This document shows, in pieces, positions 35,220 through 48,379 of a DNA stretch of 64,000 bases. Below the pieces are notes generated by a model. The model did not search any database. It saw only the letters and a program-made list of their open reading frames with translations, and was not told the origin of the DNA. Source of the DNA: Acorus gramineus (lineage: Eukaryota > Streptophyta > Magnoliopsida > Acorales > Acoraceae); NCBI GenBank assembly GCA_030737835.1, contig CM060849.1, positions 22,738,074-22,802,073 of the forward strand, written 5' to 3'. The stretch's first letter is position 1. Every line of letters starts with the position of its first letter. A program made the position numbers and the translations under genes.

Positions 35220-36655
35220 AGAATATGTGACCACAGGACTATTATGGATAGTGAATTAAGTTATTACAATGGTTTTATTATGCGATTTATAATTATTTTA
35301 ATGTAAATAAAGATAAAGTAATTTATTTTTTTTGTTTTGAATTATTTTTATTGAAAAAAATAAATAATAAATTTTTGTTATTCGAATAAAATGTAAATAA
35401 GGTGTGGATAATGATTTATAAAAAATAAAAAAATGATAACAATTGATTTGACAGTGGATCCACATATTCTTTTGGGTTAAATAACTTGGAATAACTTAAT
35501 TCCAGGAGTTGAGTGGAATTCATATACCACTATATACCAGTCAATTTTTATTAGCTCTTATTAGCTCTCGTTTGAACTGGAATTCATATACCACTATATA
35601 CCACTATATACACCAGAATATGTGACCACGAGACTCTTATTAGCTCTCGTTTGGACAGTGAATTAAGTTATCATGTGTTTTACAATTATTCTTAATATAA
35701 ATAAGAATAAAGTGATTTTTTTTTTGTGTTTTAAATTATTTTCATTAGGAAAATGTAATGATAAAAAATTTATTGTTTGGATAAAATGTGAATAAGGTAT
35801 GAATAAGAATTTATAAAATGTGAAAAAATGATGACAATTGATTTATAAAAGATGATGATAGTTGATTTGACAGTGGGTCTACATATTCTTTTGAGTTGAA
35901 TAATATGGAATAACTTAATTTCATGGGTTGACTGAAATTCATATACCACTTTATACCAATCAATTTTTAATCCCAACCACCATATGTTAAGATTTATATT
36001 CATTATTCATCCAAACTATAACGATTTTAGTAGCATTTTACTATTAATTAATCAATACAAAACAATCAATAATACACTAAATCATCCTCCAATAACTTGA
36101 ATTTCTCCTTCAAACAACCCATGTCACCATTCCATCAACCAATAAACATAACATTTTTCTTAACAAACCATTTCCAATCAATCATTTCACCAAAAAAACC
36201 TAAAAATACTTATAAAAAATAATTGAAAAACCTTAAAATAGGGTTATGTTTAAAAAAAAATAAAAATATAGTGTTTCTAATATAAAATTTATATAAATGG
36301 ATGTAACAAAATTAAATGTGACAAAAACAATAAATATAACATGAAAAATATGATATAGGGTTTCTAACCTTCTTCTGTCAAAATGGAGAGTGCAATGGTG
36401 GAACCCAGGTGCTAGGTATAGAGGTGGGACCGGGAGGGATAGCACAGGGAGAGGTCTCTCAACAACGGGGCACCGGAGGGAGAGATCAGGGACAGAGGGA
36501 GAGCGGAAAGGAAGGAGATGACAAATATGTGGGGGTGGGATTGCAATATTTGAAGTGGGACATATAGTGGTGTGATTAGTATTCATAACATTTGGGACAG
36601 GTGGGTTAATTAACAGGGTGGGGATCTCATAAAAAGGGGTGGTATTAACCGCCCC
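35220..36655. other. Probable MITE cluster
   Basis: Repeated blocks 'gaattaagttat', 'ttcatataccactatatacc' and 'tgttttgaattattttt' occur twice (35240-35570 and 35620-35970), an imperfect duplication about 385 bases apart. 36360-36560 is a purine-rich island with short minus-strand frames and no domain. No duplication flanks were found, so element boundaries are open. Confidence 0.4.
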
Positions 36656-36769
36656 CTTAGTAAAACGGAATGAAACCTCCCTTGCGTTCGATGCGAGTTG
36701 GCTAATGAGCTCTTCAGCTTTTGGGTCCCATGACCATTAATCCATAATAAGCTCTGTTAGATTCAATCC

Positions 36770-37010
36770 TCTATAGTCTCAAATACAGTCTTATATACCT
36801 CTTTAGTTCATATCACTCATTGTATCGAGTTATATATCTCATTGAAATTTTTTTATATTTTTTATAAATGATATTAGTCAATTCATTTGAGTATATATTT
36901 CACTTTTTATAAAGTATATACTCATTAAATGATGTATATAATTTAAAAATAAAATAAAATGTGTTGTTTGCATTTTGGACAGTAAAATAGACTGTGTGAG
37001 ACATTTTCCA
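36770..37010 (+). repeat. R1 repeat, copy 4
   Basis: R1 words in order: 'cagtcttatatacctc', 'tatatatctcattgaaattt', 'tataaagtatatactc', 'gatgtatataatttaaa' and 'gactgtgtgagacattttcc'. Noncoding. Confidence 0.55.
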
Positions 37011-37677
37011 TCCATACTAGGCATTGTCAACGTAGATGTGACCAGACTTTTCATTTATTTGAAGGCCCAAAGGATGATCATATTTGTGCTCTTTAGAATA
37101 GTCACTTGATCCCATGCAATCCTCAGTCCTGATAGATAACAAAATCAAGTAACATGCTAATATTATTAGCTCTTGCAATTAGTCTAATGGAAGATTCAAA
37201 GTAAATTTATTAGTATAATAGAAAAAATAATGCAATTCGGATCCACAATATAATTTATTAGCTACTGTGAAATTGACAAAATTCAACACATTTCAAGAAA
37301 TTTACGGTCACGGGTCGAACTGAATTTATATGGTTCACAAATTAGTTGTCAATTATGTTATTTGAAATTTGATTAAAAAAAAAATGGTAATGAGTTGTTA
37401 AAAACATGTCAATTTAGTTGTCAAAAAAATTTAAGTTGAGTTCTAAAACACTAGAATGCTTTTTCATCACGCCTCTGTTATTTTCCAACGAGGGTGTCTC
37501 TGCCACGGTCCCAAAACAACCTTTAAGAAAAGATTGAATATTTAAGTGGTAATCATACATTATTTAGAGAGAAAAAAATAGTTGATAAGGAGAAATTTTT
37601 CCTTCGAAAAAACCAGGCAAATTCTTATTTCATAAATCCTAAGGCATCAGTGAAATAAAAAATTGAGACAACTTAAA

Positions 37678-38797
37678 GGATCATTATTTCCACCCCGGTA
37701 TTTATCTAACCCACCCTATTATTATACTCACCCTTCAATTTTTTAAAAACTGTGAACCCACCCCACAATAAAACATGGCATGACACAATGCAAACCCACC
37801 CCTGCTATTTTAAAAGCCCATTTCTCTCTCTTCTTCATCTCTTCTTCTTCAACCTCTTATTTAAGTTCCCTTGTGACCATCGCCGTCTTCCCCATTGTGT
37901 CTCCCTCGTGGCTGCCTCCCCCTCCCCCTAGGGCAAGGTATCAATATTCCTCTATTCGTGCGTCTTCTATCTTCTATCTCGATAAGCTAGTATAGCATTC
38001 TGGTTGTCGGTGGCTACATATAACCTGATGCGAGATAACCTGATGAACTAACCCGCAACTCAATTTTGTTTGAAACAAGACCATTTGATCTTTACACGCT
38101 ATCATATTTCTAAATATGAATATGTGCTGAAATATACCTCTCTATTACGTAACTTTGGTTGAGTTATTCCATGAAAAATGTAATGCATTTGAAAATCCAT
38201 CATGTATTTGATAAGCATTGTCCACTCTTTTGTTTCTTGCCAGTACATAGGGCATTGGTGAAGAACAAAGCAATTAGCTAGATGTGTTTTGCCTTACATT
38301 TGTGTAACACCCCACTCGCCAACCTCGCTAATTCTAATAGTGTCTTTGGTGGAAAAGTTGGTGGAGAGTGATCCTCTCCATGAACCACTGATCTGTGAAG
38401 CTATCAAAGCTCGTGGCGAACCCGGGTTCCTCATATAGTGATATAGTAGGATTTCCTCCATCAATAAAATGTCGGCACTTTGCGATGCCATGAACGCAGA
38501 TGCGCCAGAGGTGGTGAACATCCGACACAGTGCTCTCCTTTGCTGCCACCAGCTAGCCACGAGTGCCTATGATGCCTCCAGATCGGGCCGGAGCACCGCA
38601 AAAGCGTCACTCCTGAAACCGTCTACCTCTCCGGTGTGAGTGCGGGATGTTGAGTTCAAACTAGCATAAAGTCCAGGACGTTGATCATAGACTATCCGGA
38701 GTGCAAAACCTGGGGTGGGTTCCTCTAAAAAAAATAGAATTTTGACTTTTTAATGGGTGGGTTGAATAACTGATGGGGTGGAAATAAATGCTCCCTT
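37678..38797. mobile_element. TIR element of about 1.1 kb with GC-richer interior
   Basis: The left end 'aggatcattatttccaccc' is mirrored by the right end, read inward as 'gggagcatttatttccaccc'; the inverted repeat then continues with 'aacccaccc' on both sides, about 40 bases. The interior 38300-38700 is markedly GC-richer than the flanks and has a minus-strand open frame of 88 codons without a recognisable domain, as if host sequence had been captured. The superfamily is not assigned because the flanking duplication is unclear. Confidence 0.6.
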
Positions 38798-38898
38798 TTA
38801 TCTATACATCCACAAAGTATATAAATATAAACAATCCCACTAAAAAAAGGATAGCCGAGTGAGGTTCTCCCATTCTCCCCGTCTCCGTATTTGACAAA

Positions 38899-38918
38899 CG
38901 CGCGCGCGCGCGCGCGCG
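38899..38918 (+). repeat. (CG)10 dinucleotide run
   Basis: Ten uninterrupted CG units sit 26 bases upstream of the oxidoreductase ATG, in the probable 5' leader. Alternating CG of this length is rare in an AT-rich plant genome because methylated CG decays, and it can adopt Z-DNA. Confidence 0.95.
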
Positions 38919-38943
38919 AGAACGAGCGAGATAGGCGAACAAG

Positions 38944-41900
38944 ATGATAACGATGATTCAAGTCGCTCCCCAAATCGCCAACTTTTATCTAACACGAAAG
39001 GCTGAACCATCGCGAACGCCTCTTCTCACCCGCGCGTGCTCTTCCCTCTCCCGCTCTCACAGGTTCCTCTCCTCTTTGTCCTCCAGTTATTGGAGCTAAT
39101 CACATGCAATTGAACAAACAAAATCGAATTGGGTTGGTGGTTTTTTTTTTTTTTTAGGTACGCTGTTCTTGGAGCTGGATTTGCGGGACTCTCCGTTGCC
39201 TGGCATCTATTAGAGGTCCTCTCCCTTTCACTAAAGTGTGGATTAGTTTTTTGGAAAATGTTAGGAACAGTCATTCCTGCAGTCATTTTTGTGGTCCTAA
39301 TATGTTATAATTTTTTTCAAGTTAATATTTTTATCTAGTGACGTATATGATTTTTAACAAAAAAAAATTGAAGTATATACTTGAATAAATTGAATGCACA
39401 CTTTTGTGTATTTTTCTTAATCGAGTATATACTCGGTTTTAGAAACTATATACTCGATTAGAACTGCAAAAGTGACCAAGTGTATTGGCACATTTATGTT
39501 TTGGAATGATTTTCATCTTTTTCATGACTTAAGTTGGATGTAATAGTTTCAATACGTAGAAGTGCTTTGTGTGCAACTAATATCGTGTGAAAATTCAACT
39601 TGCACTCGACGCCTCAATGGGTTGCTAATATGCCCATGAATTCCAAGACCCATGAGAAATATTGTTTGGAAAATGGAATTTATCTCCTCCTTAGTTGGGA
39701 AAATAATAAAGAAAAGTAACCCATATGGGGTTGTCTCTTTGGCTAGAGTTATGGGTTTGCCCCAAGGCTTACTTGACACTCAAGGTTTGTGGGTGATTCT
39801 GTGCATCTAGGATTTCCTCACCTAATATTAAAGTTCCTCATCACCAAAAATAATTAATGATGAAAAGTACAAGAGTGATAAACAAGTCGCACATCAATGA
39901 ATGCAATATTTCAATAAAAATGATTTTTTTCCTTGTAGATTTAAAATTAGGGTGCTGATGATAAGTTATTGGTTTGGAGGACTCGTATTTCTGGCCTCTT
40001 TTTATTGCTTATGATGGGGAAAATGATTTCTAAATTTTTGGTGGGCCTCTGGGGGGTGCTTGGATTGCTCTCTGCATGTATATAATAGCATACATACTAT
40101 GGATATAGGCTCCCATTTGCATTTTATACCTTACACATATACATGTATCTTTGTGTCGATCTGTGCGTGTGAAAATGCACATCATTTTGTGCTTTGTTTC
40201 TATAAATGACAGTTGCCTGCTTGGATGATTATTCTAAAATCACTGATCATTTCTGCATTTCAGCATGGTCCAAGAATATCACTGATAATTTCTATGTTTC
40301 AGCATAGTGTAAAGGAGTCACACATGCGCATCGATATCTTTGATGAAATCGGAATAGGAGGTGGTGCGTCAGGTGTTGCTGGAGGCCTCATTCATCCTTA
40401 TTCCCCTAAAGGTTGTAAATATTTTATCTTTAGTTTACATTTAACGAGAGGGCAGCTTCTAAGAATGATACCTGAGCCCTCAGCATTTGTCAAGCCATAT
40501 GAAATATATAATTTAGCTAAATTCTTGGCTGATGGCTGATTTACATCATTTCATAATATTTAAATGTGATACATGTCCATGGTATATATTGGCAGCCAAA
40601 CTTTTATGGAGGGGTGCTGAATGTTGGAACGAGTGTTTGAAGTTATTAGGCATTGCAGAAGGACATGATGATGGTGCATGCACTTTAGACCAGGATGCTT
40701 ATAATTTAGCACATAAACCTGAAAAACAAATAGTTTGGAAGAGGTTAGTGTTCATGCTGTATGTATATCCACAATTTACTATATATGTCATAAGTTATGG
40801 AAATCTATGTCAGAGTCATGATAATAACTTTTGCCGAATATAAAAATATATATGTTTGCTCTTTTAAATCTTATAAATATGTGCTTTAGTATCTATGCAA
40901 TATAGAAAAGATATAGATGGACAGATGCATTTGGGGATGCCATCCATGCATCTTTTTACTTGTATGCAGCAATTACTTAAGTCATTTACTATTAATAAAT
41001 AGTGAGTAGTTATATCTTATATGCTGCAGTTGTATGTTTGACACTATGCATCAGTGTCATTGCACACCCTTTATGCATGTCTCTGTGTAATGAGTCAGTC
41101 CATGTGCATCGGGCTTAATTCTGGTTACACTTTAAGTTATAAATGATCACAAATGTTTGATGCTAAATATGACTTTAAACATTTTTTTGACAGATTCCAA
41201 TCAATATGTAAAAATTATTATTATGATATTTTCATAACTTGAGAATCATGGTACAGCCAATTCATCCTTTTCTTATGGATGATTTTTATCATACATGTGC
41301 AATTGTCGGTATTCATAATGACAGTCTGTATTGCTACCATTTATAGCCAGCTGATTTTCATGATAATATCCCAGGGGAATCTTAAGGCCTGCAACAACAA
41401 CAAAAAATGCAGACATACTGAAAGAGGTATATTTTATTAAACACTCTTTGCAGTAATCATGATGGATTTCTATTTGGAGATTTTATAGGATCAATTCCTT
41501 GTTGCTTTAAACAATAGAATGCTAGGAACTGCTCTGGAGTCTGCACAATAAAAGTCATAGACAAGGATGCTGCTCAAAAGCTTGTACCTGAAATATGCCT
41601 GCCTCTGGATTCTGCCATTTTTATGCCCTCAGCAGTTAATATCCATCCAAAGCGTTATCTTCAGGTAATTGTGACCTTTTCCTGTATACAAAGGATCCTT
41701 TTGTCCTGTATTATTTTTCTATAAACCTGCACATAATTTTGACAAAATCCTTTGTTTTTATGTCATCATTTATTTCTTAGGCACTGTTTTTAGCATGTCA
41801 AAAATTTGCATCAAGAAGTGAAGGAAGAGAAATACATTTGTTCAAGAAACCCATTAACAGCCTCCTTGAACTAGCAGGTTTATTTTCCACTTGTGACTTT

Positions 41901-44027
41901 TTACATTCATGTATTTAAAAGTTAGAACAAACTGTCTAGGTTTTTTTTTCTGTCCTGAAATGTGAAATTTGGCCCTCTTTTCTTTTATACACAGTGGCCA
42001 TTTTCAGGACTCTAATACAGGACTTTTTCTTATTGCCCGAGCACTTTATCATAACTCCAATTAATGGTTTCCATGATCCTGCAATATGCAAGAGCACTCT
42101 AGATGATGACCTTTTTGTATGTGAAATTTGTCTGAATAGAACGCAAATACTTCTAGCATATGATGAGGTCAATCTTGCACGTTGATGGTAGATGACATCA
42201 CATAACTGATGAGACGCGGTCTTTGCTAACAAGGTATGAAGTGTGAACCATGTATGACCAAAGGTTTTTGGTTTTCAATGAAGTGAGTTCTACCTGGGGA
42301 CCTAGTGTCCCTGATTAAACCAACCAGAAAGGATAATTCTAAAAGAAAAGCGGAAGGCTAGATATGATGTTTGTGCAATTAGTTTCAATAAGTGATAGGT
42401 ATATAGAATGTGTTGGGGATGTTGAAAGGAGGATGTTCTGACAAACTAGGATGGGTATATCTTGAACATGTCATTCAGGAAGCTAGATTAGTTGTAAGTT
42501 GTTTTCGAATGAGACAAGAGGAACTTAAGCAATTAGAAATATGAAATAAATTCCATGATGCACTGACCCACTTCTTCATGGGTTGATGGAGGTTTGTCCA
42601 TTCACCATAAGACTCAGAAAAGCAAGTCCAGGTAGCAGCCAAAAAGCTCATCATGTTAGTTGGAGTACCATATGTATTCAAGACAGGAATCAGACCGCAT
42701 TAGGGATAAGGCTTGGGGAGTTGGCTACTAAAACGTCTTCGTGACAGCAGAGATCAGTAAAAAGTACATAAAAAACAATAGCATTAGGGAAGTGGAAGCT
42801 TCATCCTCAAGTTCTTATACCTGGAAACATACCATCAAGCATTGAGTATGGATTAAACCCAGAACATACATTATCTTGAAAGGAGGGATATTAGCATGTG
42901 GTCTGGCCCCTGCCTGTCGGGGGGTGGGGGGAGCCTCAAAGCAGCAGTGCTGGACAGAACTTTTCTTTATTAGGGGCTTGTGCAGAGTGCCAAGCTATCT
43001 GGTTACACTTGTATCTTTTAAATGAGTTGTACCTCTTGAAAGAAATTGATTCATTTGACTTACACCTGTATTTTGCTATAGAGGATGGTGGGACAGAAGC
43101 TTTCCCTGGCTAAGGAATCACTTATCTTTGTTGATCACTATATCCTTATGCATTTTGCACCACATACAAACATATAAACAGCTACTAAGATTAAGTTTAA
43201 ATGATGTTCCACTCCAGCATTCATATTGATAGACATGTTCTCCGACGCACAATCTTGAATTATTGAGTTTTTTCTACGGGTGAATTCTTTCATTATGCAT
43301 TGAAATTTGAAAAATCCGAGCCTTTTATTAACCAAAATCAACATTTACAGGAGAGTATACATCAGTCATCATTTGTCTTGGTGCCAAAGTGGACATGCTT
43401 CCAGAACTCTCAGGAAAGCTTCCACTGAGGATGTGCAGAGGAGTTGTTGCTCACCTACAGCTACCAGACAATACAAGGTACCAATACACTATCTCTTGAG
43501 TCATCCAAAATATGTTCTCGACTTCCTTCTCATGTTTGAAAAATCTGTCATATTTTCAAATCCCCCTCTCCAGATCCGAATATGGTCTAAACAGCCCTTC
43601 CATCTTGTCCAATGCTTGGCTCGCCATCCAAGGCTCACGGAGCATGGTCATGGGGGCGACATGGGACTGGAAATCGAGGGACTACTCCTCAACTGTATCG
43701 GTGGAGGAAGCTTCGATGGCTCTCGATGAGTTGTTGCCAAAAGCATCTACTGTGTACCCGTGTTTATCGAATTGGAGATTCGTTGGAGCAAGTGGAGGCC
43801 TGAGGGCCATGCCGCCGTTGACTGCACTCGGTTCAGTTCCGCTCTTGGGATGTGTCGATGATATCATCGGAGAGCAGTCAAGACATAAATATTGGTTGGT
43901 GGGAGGGCTTGGCTCGCGAGGCCTGCTTTACCATGCAATGATGGGGAAATTGACAGCGCAGGCTGTGATTTCTAGAAATGAAGATGTGATCCCTTTTGAA
44001 TTGACCTCTTGGAGGAAAACAAAGTGA
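38944..44027 (+). CDS. FAD-dependent oxidoreductase, DAO fold (AT5G48440-like)
   Basis: Nine exons, 38944-39062, 39158-39215, 40303-40411, 40596-40743, 41375-41426, 41518-41664, 41781-41877, 43351-43477 and 43574-44027, give 436 residues; all introns are GT-AG and in phase. An N-terminal leader of about 40 residues (Ser/Arg-rich, plausible organelle signal) precedes the FAD-binding loop YAVLGAGFAGLSVAWHLLE (GAGFAG at 45-50). Next come RIDIFDEIGIGGGASGVAGG with HPYSPK, a substrate-side region, VIICLGAKVDMLPEL, and the C-terminal FAD-closing WRFVGASGGLRAMPP and HKYWLVGGLGSRGLLYHA. The family oxidises C-N bonds of small amines or amino acids and resembles the C-terminal MnmC domain; the plant substrate is not known to me. 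Intron 7 is 1.47 kb and holds nothing I recognise. It converges on the WDR76-like gene. Confidence 0.92.
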
Positions 44028-44327
44028 AAATACTGATTGTTTGTGCATGATCCACACATTACTCTGTTTTTTGCCACATAAATGAATGATGAAATCTCTA
44101 TAGTGATGCAAGTTCCATATATGAGCTTTATAGAACACATCTCAGCCAAAATTGACATTAGATTACAAGAACACTGAGTGCATATATGGCCAGTTTTGAA
44201 CCTATTGTACAAGTCAACAGACGCAGCAGGTGATGCATGTCATGTGATATTAGATGGATCAAATGTAAAAGGTGTTCAAGCAAATTCACACTACACATGA
44301 GAGAAACTAATATTTTCTTCCCCATTT
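44028..44327. other. Short convergent intergenic region
   Basis: Only 300 bases separate the stop of the oxidoreductase (+) from the stop of the WDR76-like gene (-). Both 3' untranslated regions must fit here, so overlapping antisense tails are likely. No poly(A) signal was chosen with confidence. Confidence 0.7.
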
Positions 44328-47300
44328 TCAGGTGCTCGTCCACATATAAATCTGACCACCACTAGTGGTGCTGGCCAGAGTCCCGTGCCTATATGGGTGA
44401 GCTGCAAACCTACATGGAATTGCGGTCATCAAAGGGCTTTCCATGGCTGTGGTTGTCTTTTTAACTGTGGAAATGACATCCACAGCTCTTTTCATGTTGC
44501 CTACGAAGACATGTGAATCATCCCAACCCCATATCGCTCTGCACCAAACATATATATACACATTAAAAAAGGTGAAAGGCTTTGTAAACTCAAAAGGACA
44601 AAAGCAAAAGAACATTGAAGAAGAGACGATGTAATAAATATAACGACTTGATGAATATTGATAATAAAGTTCATACAAGATGACCATATCATGAAAAGAA
44701 GTGAACATTGAATATAAATAAAGCAGTTCACTAAGATGAACTCATATCAATGCATGACCATGAGGAATTAATTTCCCAGGCCTGATGATTTACTTCAGAA
44801 TAGAAAAATAACAATGGAGCATGATTTATTCATCAGGAATACAAGCAAGCAGCAAAACACACATTCCTTTATCATATAAATGATTTGCTTGATCGCATGT
44901 CTCACACACCCCAGCTTATGGCAGGTCAACAGAAAAACACACATTTCTGTAGCATATATGTAACATGACTCTACCAACTATTGGATAAGAAATCATTTAG
45001 CAAGAGGCATCACTATATTCGATTTTTCTGAATAATCTTTCATTTTAAATTTGCAGGAAAAACTTGTGAACAGCATGAAATACATGCAGGAGAAAATGTG
45101 CCAAAGTAAATCGACTTAAACAACATAGAATCTCAGAACTCTTGGTAACTTCTTACAATTGGTGTGGATAAGACAGTCCCTCCAGGAATCACATTAGCAC
45201 TTGCCTGCTTTTTTTTTAGTGAAGAATTTAATTTTACAGCCAACCCCAGTACAGCAAACACTCCAATGATTCTACCATACACTACATACATATGATTACC
45301 ATAACGCATTATGAGCCAACTGAAAAAAGCATGCATCAGAAATCATACCTGAACGACGATAGCCATCTTCCAGTTTGATTATCGTGCCGAATCATGGATA
45401 CATCCATGAAGTTATCACCACTCAGTATTCCGATTCTGTTATCAATACTGCATCAAGTAATTGAAGAGGACATCACATTAAGCTGAGTCAAGATAGCCAC
45501 CAATTTACTTGGTTAAGGTGCAATACAAATAATAAAAACAGGCAAAAAGATGAACCTAGCCTCAGGAAAGCTTACAGAAATCCTGTTATTACTTAGAATG
45601 CACACAAGATTTACTGAGGTAACTGTTCCTGATCATTGATGGGGAAGTCATGTATCATATATCGACTTAATTTATCAAGCATTTGAGTTACAAATTGGAA
45701 ATAAATGCCCAATAAGAAGAATTATGTCATCATGTAAACTAACTACGGTAACGACAGATGCAAAATGCAAAATTATTAATCCTTTAGTTTTTTTTTTTTT
45801 TGATATCGAAGGGACCCCTCGTAATTGACCTTACGGTCGAGAATCCTTTAGTTATTAATTCTTCAGGTTTTTCTTAGTGCTTCAAGAAAAAACATCACTG
45901 ACTGGCATTGTTGCAACAGTTGTTCTCCATGTTTTGAGGTACAACATCACAATTCCTGGCATTGACGCCAATCCAATTTCCAGTGGTAAGTTCAATGATT
46001 AAACAATTAATCTTTCCTCTCACCTTCTTTTCATCATCCTCAAGTATGAAGACATATAACACGAAAGCAGTAGCAGGCATATAAGTACACAGTATGGACT
46101 ATAACATGGTCCTGGGTCTTAGACGCCCATCAATAGCCCAAACCCGGCAACAAAGATAGCCAATGAAGGGAAAAGAAAAAGGAGAATAAAAAAAATCAAA
46201 GTGAATAAATGCATGCAGGGACAGAAGCTTATTACCAATGATGAGAAAATCAAGGGGAAAAGAATTGGTAAATCAAAGGTAACTCATGCAGCAAGAAATC
46301 TAGAGAAGAGATTATACAAAGCACCCAGGCAGTCCTATAACTAATTACAACAGCTTCTCAATAGCAAACTTGCCAAACACGACAATGGTAAATGATAGAG
46401 ACCCTCGCTTCATCCTATTAAAACATAAAAACTATAGTCTTCATTTTCATAAATCACATTACTAAATATGAAGATCACAAACCTCGTTGTTGCAAGGCAG
46501 CTTCCACTAGGTGAGAAATACGCAGAGTGAACAGCCTTCTCATGCTGATGAATCCTCAGGCTTCCCGGTCGATGCTTGCTAATTTTTCGCAGATCCCATA
46601 TGCAAGCCGTTCCATCCGTTGAACTTGTTGCCATCAAGTTGGCATTACAAGAACTGAAATCTATTGTGTTGATCCTTTTTTCATGCAAGCTATATGATGA
46701 CAAGACTTTTCCTGCTCTTTCATCCCAAATCTTCAACCCTCCTTGACCCTCACCAAAATATACATTTGTCTCTAGCGGTCGTTGGGAAAGGGAGTAGATG
46801 GCATCATCACCAGAATATAACATATTAAAGGTCTCTTTTTCTACATCCATTAAACGGATGAACCCATCATAGCTGCTTGTAAGGACCTGCAAGTATCACA
46901 TGGAGAGCTTAAAGTACAGTTCAATGAACCCCATGGATTTAATGCCTAGTTGAATCAGAAGAGAAAAACATTTAAACAAAAAAGAAAGAAAGAAATTCCC
47001 AAGTGTAAATGTCTTGAAAGCGCGCAAAACACAGTTAATTTGAGAGGAAAAATAACAGTGACCGCAAAGTCCTCATACAAAAACACAAATCAGAACATAG
47101 GCAGACTGCTGCCAGTTTGACTAAATGCAATCTATATCATGTTTGGTCCATGTTTGATTCATAGGGGGCTCATTCCAAATTGACCCGGGCTGAGTGTGTT
47201 TTCTCCAGGCCTTAGCCGGCCCCCTCTTCCTTCTTTTTTCCGGGGTACTGGTTTGGGGGGGTTCACAGAGCTTGTCTGACTATGTCCTCCATCGTTTGTT

Positions 47301-48379
47301 AATTGTATTTCTCCTCCCCTTCTCCATTCTCCCCCTCTAGCTATCTTGCTATGTTTTTGAGGCAAGATTTCAAACTTTGTAACTATATGATAGATATTAT
47401 ATAGTCTACTTTTCACCTTAAAAAAAAAAAGACTGCTTGATTTTTTTTCTGGTAACCAATTTTCCTTGAACATAACTGTCAAACTGTGCCAACAGCAACA
47501 ATCAAAGCTCTAAAGTCTAAAAAGTCCAACAATAAATTCAAAAATATAATAAAATACACAAAAAAACACGAGATCTTCAATCCATTGCATTAGACATCCG
47601 CAATCATTCGAGACAATAAAAAAGGAGCTGATAAAACAAAAGACTTTCTATCCGAAACTTTCAATAAAATCAAATAATTCCTGGCTTACCTTGGACAAAG
47701 AGAACGGTTGAATCGAAATCCCAGACACGGGCGACGTGTGCGGACCATAAAGGTAGACCCCATCATCATCAGCGTCGTTACCACCGTCCAATCCACAATC
47801 GACATCCCAAAAACTGACATTCCCGAACTTGCCCCCCACAGCGACCACCCTCCGATCAACAAACGGAAAGAACTGCACAGCCATGATCCGCCCCGAAATG
47901 ATTCTCGCGACATGCTCGGGTTCCAACTTCAGCGACCTCAGATCCAGAGGACCGTCAGTGCTGCTCATCCTCTTCGGCGGACTCAACGGCGCGTTCTCGC
48001 ACATACGGGCGACCGTCTCGATCAGACGGCGGTCTTTTCCAGGGGCGTTACTCGACGCCTCTCGGATGGTGAGAGAGGGGGATTTCGCCGGAGATGGAGG
48101 AGGAGGAGCAGGAGGTGACGGCGGAGGAGGAGATCCTTTGGCGGCGGCGTCGGGAGGGATGCCGCGGGCACGGAGGGACCGTCGGATGACGACGGGGGTT
48201 TTGTTGTTCTTCTCCGGGGAGTGTCTTTTGAGCGGTCTGATCTGGGGCTTCAGGCGCTTGATGGAGGAGGAGAGATCGGCGGCCTTGCGTTGGAGCATGA
48301 GAGATGCGATCATCTCGTCGTTCCTCTTTATGTTCTCGAGTCTCTTCCGCTCGTACTCCGTTAGGGTTTTCGACGCCAT
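44328..48379 (-). CDS. WDR76: WD40 protein, WDR76/CMR1-like (DDB2-related)
   Basis: Four exons read downward, 48379-47690, 46886-46483, 45447-45349 and 44538-44328, give 467 residues with all junctions GT-AG and in phase. The N-terminus has a basic coiled segment (MASKTLTEYERKRLENIKRN, typical of this family), a KRLKPQ/RRSLRARG basic patch, and a Pro/Ser-rich linker. WD repeats follow: VAVGGKFGNVSFWDVD, LTSSYDGFIRLMDVE, GGLKIWDERAGKV, LMATSSTDGTACIWDLR, then SIDNRIGIL, RWLSSFRAIWGWDD and the closing LASTTSGGQIYMW. Relatives (yeast Cmr1, animal WDR76) bind chromatin, respond to DNA damage and interact with replication factors. An in-frame upstream Met (48526) exists, but the family start is at 48379. 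Two GGCGGGAA boxes upstream suggest E2F control, as for the adjacent MCM5. Confidence 0.92.
45790..45841 (-). mobile_element. Severely 5'-truncated retroposon with 12-bp target duplication
   Basis: A 52-base insert, poly(T) then 'gatatcgaagggacccctc', is bracketed by perfect 12-bp repeats AATCCTTTAGTT at 45778-45789 and 45842-45853. Poly(A) on the minus strand plus a long duplication marks a LINE-machinery insertion that kept only its 3' tail. It sits in intron 2 of the WDR76-like gene. Confidence 0.75.
47158..47430 (+). mobile_element. Possible poly(A)-ended retroposon in WDR76 intron 1
   Basis: A GC-richer patch (ggcccc, ccggggtac) ends in 'ttcaccttaaaaaaaaaaa'. The A-run and composition suggest the 3' end of a retroposed sequence in the opposite orientation to the host gene. 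No duplication was identified. Confidence 0.3.

Noticed and set aside
42190-42900. Possible transposon or gene fragment in oxidoreductase intron 7
   Set aside because: The texture differs from ordinary intron, but no domain, terminal repeat, poly(A) tail or duplication could be shown.
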